Notes under the pieces: generated by a model
Seen by the model: only the letters and a program-made list of their open reading frames with translations
What the model was told of the DNA's origin: nothing
Database searches by the model: none
Made by a program: the position numbers and the translations under genes
DNA from: AG25 sp035604455
Lineage (GTDB): Bacteria; Gemmatimonadota; Gemmatimonadetes; Gemmatimonadales; GWC2-71-9
DNA: 64,000 bases
NCBI GenBank assembly: GCA_035604455.1
Contig: DATNIM010000009.1
Location: 62,001-126,000 of the forward strand
Direction of reading: 5' to 3'
Shown here: positions 23,719 through 34,714 of the stretch, in pieces
Layout: each line of letters begins with the position of its first letter
Position numbering within the stretch: position 1 is the stretch's first letter

Positions 23719-26700
23719 TATCGGGTCCCGCCCTTTCGTCCGTCGTGGCGTCGGAGTGCGATGGTAACGCGGTGCCCCTCGATATCGACGTCGCGGCTCA
23801 AGTCTGGCTCGACGAGCGGAGCGCCCAGCACGGTCTTGCGCGCGAGCGTTTCGCCCTCGATGACGCTTTGAAAGGCCGCGGCGGCCGCCAGGATCTCGGC
23901 CGCCCCGGTGATGCTCACCTCGATGCGCGTCGTGAACTCGTAGCCCGCATCCCGGCGCAGCCGCTGAATGCGATTCACGAGTTCGCGCGCGAGGCCCTCT
24001 TCGACGAGGTCCGGCGTGAGGCGCGGGTCGAGCGCCACCACGTACGGCCCGTCGGCTTGCACGATCCAGTCGGTCGCGACCTCGCGGGTGACGGCGACGT
24101 CGGCGGGAGTGAAGTCCCACTCCCCGCAGCGTACGTCCAGGCCGCGCTCCAGCGTCATCAGGTCCTCTGGCGTGAGCGTCGCCACGGCCGCCGCCGCGGC
24201 CTGGGTCCTGTTGCGATAGCGCTTCCCGAGACTCCGGAAATTCGGAGTCCCCTTGAGGGTCACGAGATCGTGATCGGACGCGACCACTTCGTAGTCCTTG
24301 GCGTTCACTTCGGCAGCCAGAATATCTAACAGGTCGCGGAAGATGGGGCCCTTGACCGCGGCCGGGACGGCGAGCTGGATCCTGGCGACCGGCTGTCGGA
24401 CCGGGATCGCCCGGGCCTCGCGCGCCGCCCGGCCGAGCGAGGCGAGGCGCCGCACGGCCGCCATCGCCGCGAGAAGCTCCGGCGCGCGACGCCCGCGATC
24501 GACGGGGAACGCCGCGCGATGGACCGAGGTCCCGACGAGCGCTCGATGGAGCCAGTCTGCGAAGAAGGGCGCGGCCGGCGCAAGCAGCCGGGCCACGGCG
24601 ACGAGCGTCTCGTGCAGCGTTTCGAGCGCCACGGGATCGGTCGCGCGGTCCGGGGCCCAGAAGCGGGGCCGGTTGCGCCGCACGTACCAGCGCGAGATGT
24701 CCTCCCCCACGAAGTCCATCAGGACGCGGACGCCGGCCGTGGTGTCGTAGGCGGACCACGCCTCGCGGACGCCCGCAACCACCTCGTCCAACCGCGCGAG
24801 CAGCCAACGGTCGGCGAGGGGCCGGTTCGCAAGCGGGGTCGCGGCGTCCTCGTCAGGCGGCCGCCAGTCCTCTGCATACTGCGCGAAGAAGTCGTAAGTG
24901 TTCCTGAGGGCGTTTAAAAACCCGCCCACGACCTTCGGGATCTGCTCGGCGTCGAAGCGCTTGGGCACCCAGACCTGACTCTGGCACAGGAGGTAGAGGC
25001 GCACTGCGTCGGACCCGTGGAGGGCGAGCACCTGCCACGGGTTGACGACGTTCCCGCGGCTCTTCGACATCTTCTGGCCCTGCGGGTCGAGCACGAGCTC
25101 GTTGACGATCACGTGCTTGTAGACGACCGAGTCGAACGCACCCACGCCGATCGCAAGCAGCGAGTAGAACCAGCCCCGGGTCTGATCGACGCCCTCACAG
25201 ATGAAATCCGCCGGAAAGTGGGCGGCGAACTCCGCCTGATGCTCAAAGGGGTAATGCCACTGGGCGTACGGCATCGCGCCCGAGTCGAACCAGGCGTCGA
25301 TCACCTCGGGCAGCCGGCGCATCGTCCCCGGGCAGGCGCGGCACGTCCAGGTATAGGTGTCGATGAAGGGCCGATGCGGATCGAACTCATGCGGCAGCGC
25401 CCCACCCCACCGCTCAGCGAGCTCGGCGTAGGACCCGATGACCTCGCGGTGCCCCGCGTCGCGGTCGCACTGCCAGACGTTGAGTGGCGTCCCCCAATAG
25501 CGGTCGCGGGACAGCGCCCAATCGACGTTGTTCTCGAGCCAGCTGCCGAAGCGGCCCGCGCCGACCTCGGGGGGATGCCAGGCCACCTGACTGTTGACCT
25601 CGAGCAGCCGCGCCTTGAGCGCGGTGGTCCGCACAAACCAGGAATCCCGGGCGTAGTAGATGAGCGCCGATTCGCAGCGCCAGCAGAACGGGTAGCTGTG
25701 CTCGTACGGCCGCGTCTCGAGCCACCGCCCCTCACGCTTCAACCGCTCGATGATCAGCTTGTTCGTGGCCTTGTCGGTCACGAGCAAGCCGTTGAGCTCG
25801 GGCCAGCCGGTTCCCTGGAACGTGCCGTCCTGGGCCACGGGGTTCACGACCGCGAGGCCGTGCTGCTGGGCAGCCTGGTAGTCATCGGCTCCGAAGGCCG
25901 GGGCCACATGCACAAGCCCGCTGCCCTCCTCGGCCGACACAAACGCGGCCGCGACGATGACGCCGTGCTTCCCCTCGGGCGGCATCGGCACGACTTCGAG
26001 CGGCCGGTGATAGCGCTCGCCCACCAAGGCCCGCCCCGTCACGGTGCCCACGCGCGGCGCGGCCGCGAGCGGCCGCCCGCCAACGTGCACGTCGCCCGCG
26101 CGCGCGGCGGCGACGACGAACCGCGTCCCCTCCACCTCGTACTCGCCGTACTCGAGGTCGGGGTGGACCGCAAGCGCGACGTTCGACACGAGGGTCCAGG
26201 GCGTCGTGGTCCACACGACGAATTGCCGCCGCGGGTTCTCCGCCGAGGGAAACGCGACGTAGACCGAGTTCGTCGAGACCGTCTCATAGCCGAGCGCGAG
26301 CTCGTGCGAGCTCAGCGCCGTCCCGCAGCGGGGACAGTAGGGCAGCACCTTGTGCCCGCGGAACAGGAGCGACTTGTCGTAGAGCCGTTTGAGCAGCCAC
26401 CAGACGGTCTCGATGTAGGAGTTCGTGTAGGTGACGTAGGCATGCTCGTAATCGAGCCAGTAGCCGATCCGCTCCGAGAGCGCCTCCCAGTCGGTCTTAT
26501 AGGTGAACACGCTCTCGCGACAGAGGCGGTTGAACTTGTCGATGCCGTAGGCCTCGATCTGCTTCTTCCCGCTGATCCCAAGCGCCCGCTCGATCTCGAT
26601 TTCGACGGGGAGCCCGTGGGTGTCCCACCCCGCGATGCGCGTGACCCCGCGGCCGAGCATCGTGTGGTAGCGGCAGACGAGGTCCTTGATGGTGCGGGCA

Positions 26701-26882
26701 AACACGTGGTGAATGCCCGGCCGCCCGTTCGCCGTCGGCGGCCCCTCGAAGAACACGAACGGCGGGCCGTAGCGAGAAGCTTGCTGGGTTTGTTCGAAGA
26801 GGCGCTCGTGCTTCCAGGTCGCGAGCAGCTGTTTTTCGAGCGCGTCCGCCGAGAGCTCGGAATCGACGCGGGGGAACGGCAT
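23718..26882 (-). CDS. ileS: Isoleucyl-tRNA synthetase, IleRS2 type with GXHH motif
   Basis: A 1054-residue class I synthetase. ANGRPGIHHVFARTIKD stands where HIGH is expected, so the signature reads G-I-H-H (residues 56-59) instead of H-x-G-H. KMSKSRGN, an editing (CP1) domain with GWDTHGLPVE before it, and a long C-terminal region are present. Length and sequence fit the eukaryote-like IleRS2 clade. I recall that GXHH in IleRS2 is linked to very strong mupirocin resistance; that is family knowledge, untested here. ATG overlaps the punA stop (TGATG). Confidence 0.94.
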   Translation of the reverse strand: MPFPRVDSELSADALEKQLLATWKHERLFEQTQQASRYGPPFVFFEGPPTANGRPGIHHVFARTIKDLVCRYHTMLGRGVTRIAGWDTHGLPVEIEIERALGISGKKQIEAYGIDKFNRLCRESVFTYKTDWEALSERIGYWLDYEHAYVTYTNSYIETVWWLLKRLYDKSLLFRGHKVLPYCPRCGTALSSHELALGYETVSTNSVYVAFPSAENPRRQFVVWTTTPWTLVSNVALAVHPDLEYGEYEVEGTRFVVAAARAGDVHVGGRPLAAAPRVGTVTGRALVGERYHRPLEVVPMPPEGKHGVIVAAAFVSAEEGSGLVHVAPAFGADDYQAAQQHGLAVVNPVAQDGTFQGTGWPELNGLLVTDKATNKLIIERLKREGRWLETRPYEHSYPFCWRCESALIYYARDSWFVRTTALKARLLEVNSQVAWHPPEVGAGRFGSWLENNVDWALSRDRYWGTPLNVWQCDRDAGHREVIGSYAELAERWGGALPHEFDPHRPFIDTYTWTCRACPGTMRRLPEVIDAWFDSGAMPYAQWHYPFEHQAEFAAHFPADFICEGVDQTRGWFYSLLAIGVGAFDSVVYKHVIVNELVLDPQGQKMSKSRGNVVNPWQVLALHGSDAVRLYLLCQSQVWVPKRFDAEQIPKVVGGFLNALRNTYDFFAQYAEDWRPPDEDAATPLANRPLADRWLLARLDEVVAGVREAWSAYDTTAGVRVLMDFVGEDISRWYVRRNRPRFWAPDRATDPVALETLHETLVAVARLLAPAAPFFADWLHRALVGTSVHRAAFPVDRGRRAPELLAAMAAVRRLASLGRAAREARAIPVRQPVARIQLAVPAAVKGPIFRDLLDILAAEVNAKDYEVVASDHDLVTLKGTPNFRSLGKRYRNRTQAAAAAVATLTPEDLMTLERGLDVRCGEWDFTPADVAVTREVATDWIVQADGPYVVALDPRLTPDLVEEGLARELVNRIQRLRRDAGYEFTTRIEVSITGAAEILAAAAAFQSVIEGETLARKTVLGAPLVEPDLSRDVDIEGHRVTIALRRHDGRKGGTR

Positions 26883-27679
26883 CAGTTCAGCCGCTCGAGC
26901 ACCCCGCAGACCAGCTGCGTGAGGCGCGGCTCGGCCTCGTTCGCCACGGCGATGATCCGGTCGAGCGACGTCGGGGCGAGGGTGTCGGGAAAACAGAGGT
27001 CGGTGATGATCGAAACGCCGAGGACCCGCATGCCGCGCGCCACCGCCGTGATGACCTCGGGCACGGTGCTCATCCCCACGACGTCGGCCCCGAGCGTGCG
27101 GAGCATCCGGTATTCCGCCCGGGTCTCAAGATTGGGGCCCGCCACCGCGACGTAGACGCCCTCGCGGAGGGTGACCGCAAGCGCGCGAGCGACGTCCTGG
27201 GCGAGCGCGCGCAGGCTGGCATCGTAGGCCGCGGAGAGATCGGGGAACTGGGGGCCGTCGGAGGCGCCCACCAGGGGGTTGTCGCCGAGCAAGTTGATGT
27301 GGTCGGCGATGAGCATCAGGTCGCCCGCCTGCCACGCGGGGTTCATCCCGCCGCAGGCGTTCGACACGACGAGGACCCGTGCGCCCAGGGCGTGGAGCAC
27401 CCCCACGGGAAACGCGGCCTCGGCGAGCGTGTAGCCCTCGTAGCGGTGAAACCGGCCCCGCATGGCGGCGACCCGCCGGCCAGCCAGGGTTCCGAGCAGG
27501 AGCTCCCCCGGATGGCTTTCGACCGTGGAGAGCGGGAAGCCCGGAAGCTCGGCGTAGGGGACGCGCGTCTCGACCTGCATCCGCTCGGCTAGCGCCGACA
27601 GTCCGGTCCCGAGGATCACGGCCACATCAGGCGTGAGGGCGGAGCGCGCCTCGATCGCCCGCACCGCGTCCGCAATCAC
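26882..27679 (-). CDS. punA: Purine nucleoside phosphorylase (trimeric type)
   Basis: AVILGTGLSALAERM, then LLGTLAGRRVAAMRGRFHRYEGY, NACGGMNP and VGMSTVPEVITA are the phosphate- and purine-binding motifs of PNP-I. It splits (deoxy)guanosine and inosine to base plus (deoxy)ribose 1-phosphate, feeding purine salvage with hpt (32834). 265 residues. GTG start by GTGA overlap with divIVA. Confidence 0.95.
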   Translation of the reverse strand: MIADAVRAIEARSALTPDVAVILGTGLSALAERMQVETRVPYAELPGFPLSTVESHPGELLLGTLAGRRVAAMRGRFHRYEGYTLAEAAFPVGVLHALGARVLVVSNACGGMNPAWQAGDLMLIADHINLLGDNPLVGASDGPQFPDLSAAYDASLRALAQDVARALAVTLREGVYVAVAGPNLETRAEYRMLRTLGADVVGMSTVPEVITAVARGMRVLGVSIITDLCFPDTLAPTSLDRIIAVANEAEPRLTQLVCGVLERLN

Positions 27680-28149
27680 CCGCGCTGGGATCCGTCCAGG
27701 GCTCGCAGCTCGGCGGCCTGGCGCTCGAGCAGCGCCCGGAAGCCGCCGACGTACGCCTGAAACTGGCGCTCCGCTTCGGCCAGCTGCCGGCGCACGTCGC
27801 TCTCGGCGCCGCGTGCGTCCTCGACGAGTTTCCGGCCCTCGGCCTGCGCGGCGCGGACGATCGCGTCGGCCTCGCGCTCGGCCGCGAGTCGCGTGTCTTC
27901 GCGCAGCTCCTGGGCCGCGACGAGCGCCTCGTTCATGGCCCGTTCGCGCTCGCGGAACGTGCGCACCTGCTCGGTCAGCGAGGCCAACCGCTCGTCGAGA
28001 ATCGCCCGCTCGCGCACGAGCCGTTCGAGCTCCTCGGCGACCCGCGCGCGAAAGTCGTCCACACCCCTCGGCTCGTATCCGCGCAGCGTCCGGCGGAACT
28101 CCTGCTTGCGGATGTCGAGCGGGGTCAGGTGGAACGCGTCTTCGGTCAT
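27676..28149 (-). CDS. DivIVA-domain protein
   Basis: LTPLDIRKQEFRRTLRGYEP is the DivIVA N-terminal membrane-binding signature (F-x-R-x-L-R-GY), followed by VDDFRARVAEELERL and a long Arg/Glu/Ala coiled coil to residue about 150. DivIVA proteins sense negative curvature and organise poles or septa. The yggS-divIVA-ileS order recalls Gram-positive division clusters. Polar marker proteins could also matter for the MglA/chemosensory array encoded later in the same transcript (inference). Confidence 0.9.
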   Translation of the reverse strand: MTEDAFHLTPLDIRKQEFRRTLRGYEPRGVDDFRARVAEELERLVRERAILDERLASLTEQVRTFRERERAMNEALVAAQELREDTRLAAEREADAIVRAAQAEGRKLVEDARGAESDVRRQLAEAERQFQAYVGGFRALLERQAAELRALDGSQRG

Positions 28150-28835
28150 GTCGGTCTCGGGCCGAACAGGGCGGTACCCAATCGGAGCACCGTCGCCCCC
28201 TCCTCGGCTGCTACGCCGAAATCGCCGGACATCCCCATCGACAGCGCCGGTAGCCATAGGCCCTCCTCCCGCAAGGCATCGCGCAGAGCGCGCAGGGCCC
28301 GGAACGTCGCCCGCGGCACCGCCTCGTCGTCGGTCAGCGGCGCGATGGTCATGAGGCCCTCGAGCGCCAGGTGCGGCAGCGCGGCCACGGCGCGCGCGAG
28401 GCCGCCGAGCTCGTCGGGGCGGCACCCGCTCTTCTGCGGCTCCCTCGCCACGTTCACCTGCAGCAAGACCCGAAGCCGGACACCGCGGTCGGCGGCGCGA
28501 TGATCGAGCTCCGTCGCGAGCGCCGCCGTGTCGATCGAGTGAACCGCGGCGAACCGCCCGGGCACCAACTTCGCCTTGTTCCGCTGCAGGTGGCCGATCA
28601 AGTGCCACGTGGCCCGCGCGCCTGCAGCAGTATCGATCTTGGTGATGGCCTCTTGGACACGGTTTTCGCCGAGTTCCGCGAGGCCCGTCGCCAGCGCCGC
28701 CTCCACCGCCTCGAGACCGAACCCTTTGGTGACCGCGACGAGCGTCACCGGGTGCGTCCACCCGCCCAGCGCCTGGCGGCGGGCGATGTCCGCACGCACC
28801 AGGGCCAGCCGCTCGGGCAGGGCCCGAAAGTCCAT
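28146..28835 (-). CDS. yggS: PLP homeostasis protein (YggS/PROSC family)
   Basis: TLVAVTKG holds the PLP-binding Lys, GLAELGENRVQEA and WHLIGHLQRNK follow, and LSMGMSGDFGVA with VLRLGTALFG closes the alanine-racemase-like barrel. 229 residues, normal. The family buffers pyridoxal phosphate and affects amino acid pools. It is the first gene of the 27-gene run and has a clear promoter immediately upstream, with no Shine-Dalgarno. Confidence 0.95.
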   Translation of the reverse strand: MDFRALPERLALVRADIARRQALGGWTHPVTLVAVTKGFGLEAVEAALATGLAELGENRVQEAITKIDTAAGARATWHLIGHLQRNKAKLVPGRFAAVHSIDTAALATELDHRAADRGVRLRVLLQVNVAREPQKSGCRPDELGGLARAVAALPHLALEGLMTIAPLTDDEAVPRATFRALRALRDALREEGLWLPALSMGMSGDFGVAAEEGATVLRLGTALFGPRPT

Positions 28836-28844
28836 AAGCTGGAA

Positions 28845-28873
28845 ACCTTAGCGGCGCGGCGCTGGCGGGACAA
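28845..28873 (-). promoter_or_regulatory. Promoter of the yggS superoperon
   Basis: Minus strand: -35 TTGTCC, 17-bp spacer, -10 TAAGGT, then 9 nt to the yggS ATG. Transcription should begin within 1-3 nt of the start codon, so the mRNA is leaderless or nearly so. No ribosome binding site could fit. Confidence 0.72.
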
Positions 28874-28888
28874 TCCTCGCCAGCGGCG

Positions 28889-29689
28889 TCAGTGGGCCGA
28901 GGCTACGAGGCGCTCGCCCCCTTCGAGGTGGGAAATGGCCCCCGACAAGAGATCCCGGACCTGTTGGGGGGTCAGCGGTCGGTGGAGGACCCCGTGACTC
29001 GCGACGGAGATGGTCGAGGTCTCCTCGGACACAACGAGGACCGTCGCGTCCGTTTCTTCTGACAAGCCGATCGCCGCCCGATGCCGGGTGCCGAGGGACT
29101 TGTCTGTCACCTTGAATTGGGTGAGTGGGAGCACGCATCCGGCGCCGATGATTCGGTCGCCCCGGATGAGCACGGCGCCGTCGTGCAACGGGGAGTACGG
29201 GGTGAAGATCGTGGTCAGGAGATCGGCCGAGACCTTCGCTTCCATCGGCACCCCGGAGGAAATGAACTCTTCGAGGCCGATGTCGCCCTCTACGGCGATG
29301 ATGGCGCCGGTACCCGCGCGGGAAAGACGGTCGAGCGCCTCGGCGATCTCCTCAGCAACCGACTGGCGGTCGCCCTGCGAGAACCGCCGCATGAACCGCG
29401 ACTGCCCGAGACGCGCCAGGGCGTTCCGCAGCTCGGGCTGGAACACGACGACCGCGGCAAAGGCGCCGTACGTGAACACCACGCCGAGGAGGAAGCTGAT
29501 CATCTGGAACTTCGCCACGAGCGCCGCGAAGTAGGCGATCGAGAGGATCATCACGCCCACGACGATCTGAATCGCGCGCGTCCCGACCAGGAAGAGGAGG
29601 AACCGATAAATCACGAACGCCACGAGGAGGATCTCGACGACGTCGGGCCAGAGGCGGGGGACGAGGAACCGGTAGGACTCCAAGCTCAC
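28889..29689 (-). CDS. cdaA: Diadenylate cyclase CdaA
   Basis: Three N-terminal membrane helices (about residues 15-90) precede a DAC domain containing the DGA motif (SPLHDGAVLIRGD) and the RHR motif (LGTRHRAAIGL), both needed to make c-di-AMP from two ATP. 266 residues. GTG start overlaps the folP stop (GTGA). Last gene of the tilS-hpt-ftsH-folP-cdaA operon; c-di-AMP commonly controls K+ and osmolyte transport. Confidence 0.95.
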   Translation of the reverse strand: MSLESYRFLVPRLWPDVVEILLVAFVIYRFLLFLVGTRAIQIVVGVMILSIAYFAALVAKFQMISFLLGVVFTYGAFAAVVVFQPELRNALARLGQSRFMRRFSQGDRQSVAEEIAEALDRLSRAGTGAIIAVEGDIGLEEFISSGVPMEAKVSADLLTTIFTPYSPLHDGAVLIRGDRIIGAGCVLPLTQFKVTDKSLGTRHRAAIGLSEETDATVLVVSEETSTISVASHGVLHRPLTPQQVRDLLSGAISHLEGGERLVASAH

Positions 29690-30848
29690 CTTGGGCTCGC
29701 GGTCGCCCTCGCGACCGCGAGCGCTTCGCGGGCGATAGCGACGTCGTGGACGCGGAACAAGCGCGCGCCCCGCTCCCAGGCGAGCGCGCAGGCCACGGCG
29801 GTGGCGCGGTCCCGGTCTTCGACCGGCCGGCCAGTAGCGTGGCCGAGGAACCGCTTGCGCGACGGTCCGACCGCCACAGGATAGCCCAGGCCGACGACGG
29901 CCGCCAGATCGTCGAGCAGCCGGAAATTCTGGACCGCGGTCTTCGCGAACCCGAACCCGGGGTCCAGCACGATGCGCGTCCGCGCGATGCCCCGCTCTTC
30001 GGCCCGCGCCGCCAGGGCTGCGAGCTCGCCTGCGACTTCGGCCGCCACGTGTCCGTAGCTCGCGAGGCTGTCCATGGTCGCCGGCGTGCCACGCATGTGC
30101 ATGAGGATGACGCCGACGCCCGTCTGCGCCACGACGTCGAGGAGCGCGGGGTCGAATGTGCCGCCCGAGACGTCATTCACGATGGCGGCCCCCGCGTCGA
30201 CCGCCGCCTGCGCGACCTCGCCACGGCGGGTATCGACCGACACGGGCCCAAGGCCCCGGCCCACGAGCGCGCTCACGACGGGCACAACGCGTGCGCGTTC
30301 TTCGACGGCCGACACCGGTCCCGCGCCCGGCCGCGTGGACTCGCCGCCGACGTCTACCACGTCGGCGCCGGCCGCCTTCAGGCGCTCGGCCTGCGCGAGC
30401 GCGGCCTCGGCGTCCTGAAACCGCCCCCCGTCGGAGAAGGAGTCCGGGGTGACATTGAGAATGCCGATAAAACGGGGGTCATCAAGCCCGACGCTGCCCG
30501 TGCCAAGGTCCCACGTGCGAGCGGGCTCGGCGTAGGCGGCCAAGACGCGCGCGATCGCGGCGCACAGGCCCTCAAGGTCTGCCGGGGCGCGGTCGGGTCT
30601 GGCGAGCGGGGCGAGGCGGCTTGCGGGGCCATGAACGAGCGCCCAATCAGAACCGGTGAGGACATCGGTGCCCGCGTGGGTACTCCAGCGGACTAGCGCT
30701 TCGCGCTCGGTCGGGGAGATAGCATCGATGACCACGGCGAGACACTCAAGCCCCGTCGCCGCGGCCCAGGCCGGTTCGTCTTGCCAACCGCGGGCGGATA
30801 GCACCGCGCGCACCGCCTCGCGACTGTGGGCGGCGAGCGCGGTCAGCG

Positions 30849-30852
<4 letters not shown>
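29686..30852 (-). CDS. folP: Dihydropteroate synthase with N-terminal extension
   Basis: The catalytic TIM barrel has FIGILNVTPDSFSDGG (from about residue 128), GGESTRPGA, NDVSGG and GPSRKRFLG, all DHPS signatures; it condenses p-aminobenzoate with the pterin pyrophosphate. The protein is 388 residues, roughly 120 more than usual. The extra N-terminal part (ISPTEREALVRW...VLTGSDWALVHGP) is unassigned and may be an oligomerisation or regulatory domain. GTG start via GTGA overlap with ftsH. Confidence 0.94.
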
Positions 30853-32833
<1,981 letters not shown>

Positions 32834-32834
<1 letters not shown>

Positions 32835-33388
32835 TACGTCAGACTCGCGATATAGGGAAGGTTACGGTAGTCCTCGGCGTGGTCCAAACCGTACCCCACG
32901 AGAAACGTCGCCGGCGCGTCAAAGCCCACGAAGGCGGGCTCGAGCTCAAGAGCGGTCGCCACATGCTTGTGCAGCAAGGTGCACACGCTGAGGCTCCGCA
33001 TCCCCCGCCCGCGTAACATCTTCACAATCCGGTTCACGGTGTGCCCAGAGTCAATGATATCCTCGACCAACAAGACGTGCCTGCCTTCCATAATCATCTC
33101 GGGCGCATACAGCAACCGGACATCGCCGCTCGATTCGGTCTCCGCGCCGTAGCTTGCCGCCACGATAAAATCCACTTGGAGGGGACGCTCGATCCGCCGC
33201 ACCAGGTCACTCAGGAAAATGAAGCTCCCCTTCAAGAGCCCGAGCGCCAAGAGGTCCCCATCGGGGAACGCGGCCGTGATCTCCCGACCCAAGGCGTGCA
33301 CCCGCCCCGCGATCGTCGCTTCATCGAACACGACGGGGCGGACGGGGCGATCACCGGGCTGCGCCATCCCCTCGTCGGATAACATCAA
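32834..33388 (-). CDS. hpt: Hypoxanthine phosphoribosyltransferase
   Basis: VLLVEDIIDSGHTVNRI is the PRPP-binding loop, with LKGSFIFLSDLVRRI upstream and the C-terminal FVGFDAPATFLVGYGLDHAEDYRNLPYI typical of bacterial HPRT. Salvages hypoxanthine/guanine. Three ATGs are possible (33388, 33385 or 33367); the last, MAQPGDRP, is nearest the usual N-terminus. The gene overlaps the tilS 3' end, and tilS-hpt-ftsH is a widespread order. Confidence 0.95.
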
Positions 33389-34697
33389 GGCGCACGGCCG
33401 GGGTTCCCGGCGCGGGTACGTCGAAGGCGCTGCGGCACAGGCCCGGCACCCACACCACTGCGTCGCCGTGGGTCACCACCGGGTACCCTTCACGCGCCCC
33501 GCGCGGTACGCGCGCTTCCATCAGCAGGCGCCGCACAGGTCGGTGCCCAACGCCGCCGAGCGGAAGCAACCGGTCGCCCGTTTGGTGGGCGCGCATCGCC
33601 CAACCTGGCCCGACCCACGTCGTCCACCCTGCGCGGTCCAGCGCGGGAGGCGCGGGCGCTTCATCCCAGCGCACGACGAAGGCGCCGAAAACAGACTCGC
33701 CTCGAGGGCCGGGCGTCGCCAGGCGCTCGGGGCGAGGGGCTGGACTCTTCTTGTATACCCGCAACCGGTCAAAAGCGACCTCGGCCGTGTACCCTCCGGG
33801 AAGGGCGAGGCGTCGGCCCGACGGAAGCCCGGCCAGTGCCACGACCTTGCGAGCACGCGCGGCCCCGAGCACGCACCCGATCCGACGCGCCGCCGCGACG
33901 AGGACGGCCGCGGACACCGCGGGATCATAGCCTGCGACGGGAGCCCGAGCAACGTCGAAGGCGTCGTCGGTGACGCGAAGCGCAAGCCCAGGAAGCAAAT
34001 CGAGGGCGTGATCCCACGCCCGGCGATCCGCGGCCGCCTGGCGCGCCAGGCGCAAGAGGTTCTCCGTCGCCGTCGAGCCCAGCCGCTCCTTCAGCACCGG
34101 TAAAATCGCGTGCCGAACCCACGACCGGAGGTGACGTGGGTCGCGGTTCGCCGGGTCATCGTAGGGGGCGAGACCGCGGGCAGCGACGTGTGCCGCGAGC
34201 TCGTCGCGCCCGAACACGAGCAGCGGCCGCACGAGCCCACCTGGTCCCTTGCGCGGGATTCCGGCGAGACCCGCCGGGCCGCTGCCCTGCAGCGCGCGCA
34301 GCAACACCGTCTCTACTTGATCGTCGCGCTGGTGCGCCGTGACCAGGTAGCGCGCTCCCCGCGTCTTCTGGACCGCCCGGAGCCAATGGTAGCGAGCCGC
34401 TCGGGCCACTGTCTCGCTCGCCCCCGGTCCGAGCCCGAGCCGGCCCAGTTCGAAGGGACACCCATACCGCGTCGTGACTTCGCCCACGTCTCGCGCCACT
34501 TGGCCGCTCGCCGGATGGATTTGATGGTCGGCGTGCGCCGCGACGAGCGTCAGGCCCAAGGCTGGTGCCTCGGCGTGAAGCAGGTCCAGGAGGGCGAGCG
34601 AGTCGACACCGCCCGAGACCGCCACGATCGCCACTCCGGGCGCGGGGAAGCAACCGGTGCGCGAAATGTGGGCGTGAAAGCGCTCAAGCAGCGTCAT
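33351..34697 (-). CDS. tilS: tRNA(Ile)-lysidine synthetase TilS
   Basis: AIVAVSGGVDSLALLDLLH holds the PP-loop (residues 28-33) that adenylates C34 of tRNA-Ile(CAU) before lysine addition, allowing AUA decoding. Middle and C-terminal TilS domains follow (RLLMEARVPRGAREGYPVV). 448 residues. Start ATG is 17 bp from the divergent flavin reductase start; the AT-rich gap can hold only leaderless promoters. Confidence 0.94.
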   Translation of the reverse strand: MTLLERFHAHISRTGCFPAPGVAIVAVSGGVDSLALLDLLHAEAPALGLTLVAAHADHQIHPASGQVARDVGEVTTRYGCPFELGRLGLGPGASETVARAARYHWLRAVQKTRGARYLVTAHQRDDQVETVLLRALQGSGPAGLAGIPRKGPGGLVRPLLVFGRDELAAHVAARGLAPYDDPANRDPRHLRSWVRHAILPVLKERLGSTATENLLRLARQAAADRRAWDHALDLLPGLALRVTDDAFDVARAPVAGYDPAVSAAVLVAAARRIGCVLGAARARKVVALAGLPSGRRLALPGGYTAEVAFDRLRVYKKSPAPRPERLATPGPRGESVFGAFVVRWDEAPAPPALDRAGWTTWVGPGWAMRAHQTGDRLLPLGGVGHRPVRRLLMEARVPRGAREGYPVVTHGDAVVWVPGLCRSAFDVPAPGTPAVRLDVIRRGDGAAR

Positions 34698-34714
34698 ATA
34701 GATTAAGTAATAGA

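Noticed and set aside
25017..27155. Long plus-strand open frame opposite ileS and punA
   Set aside because: ileS and punA motifs are unmistakable on the minus strand; the plus frame is a compositional shadow.
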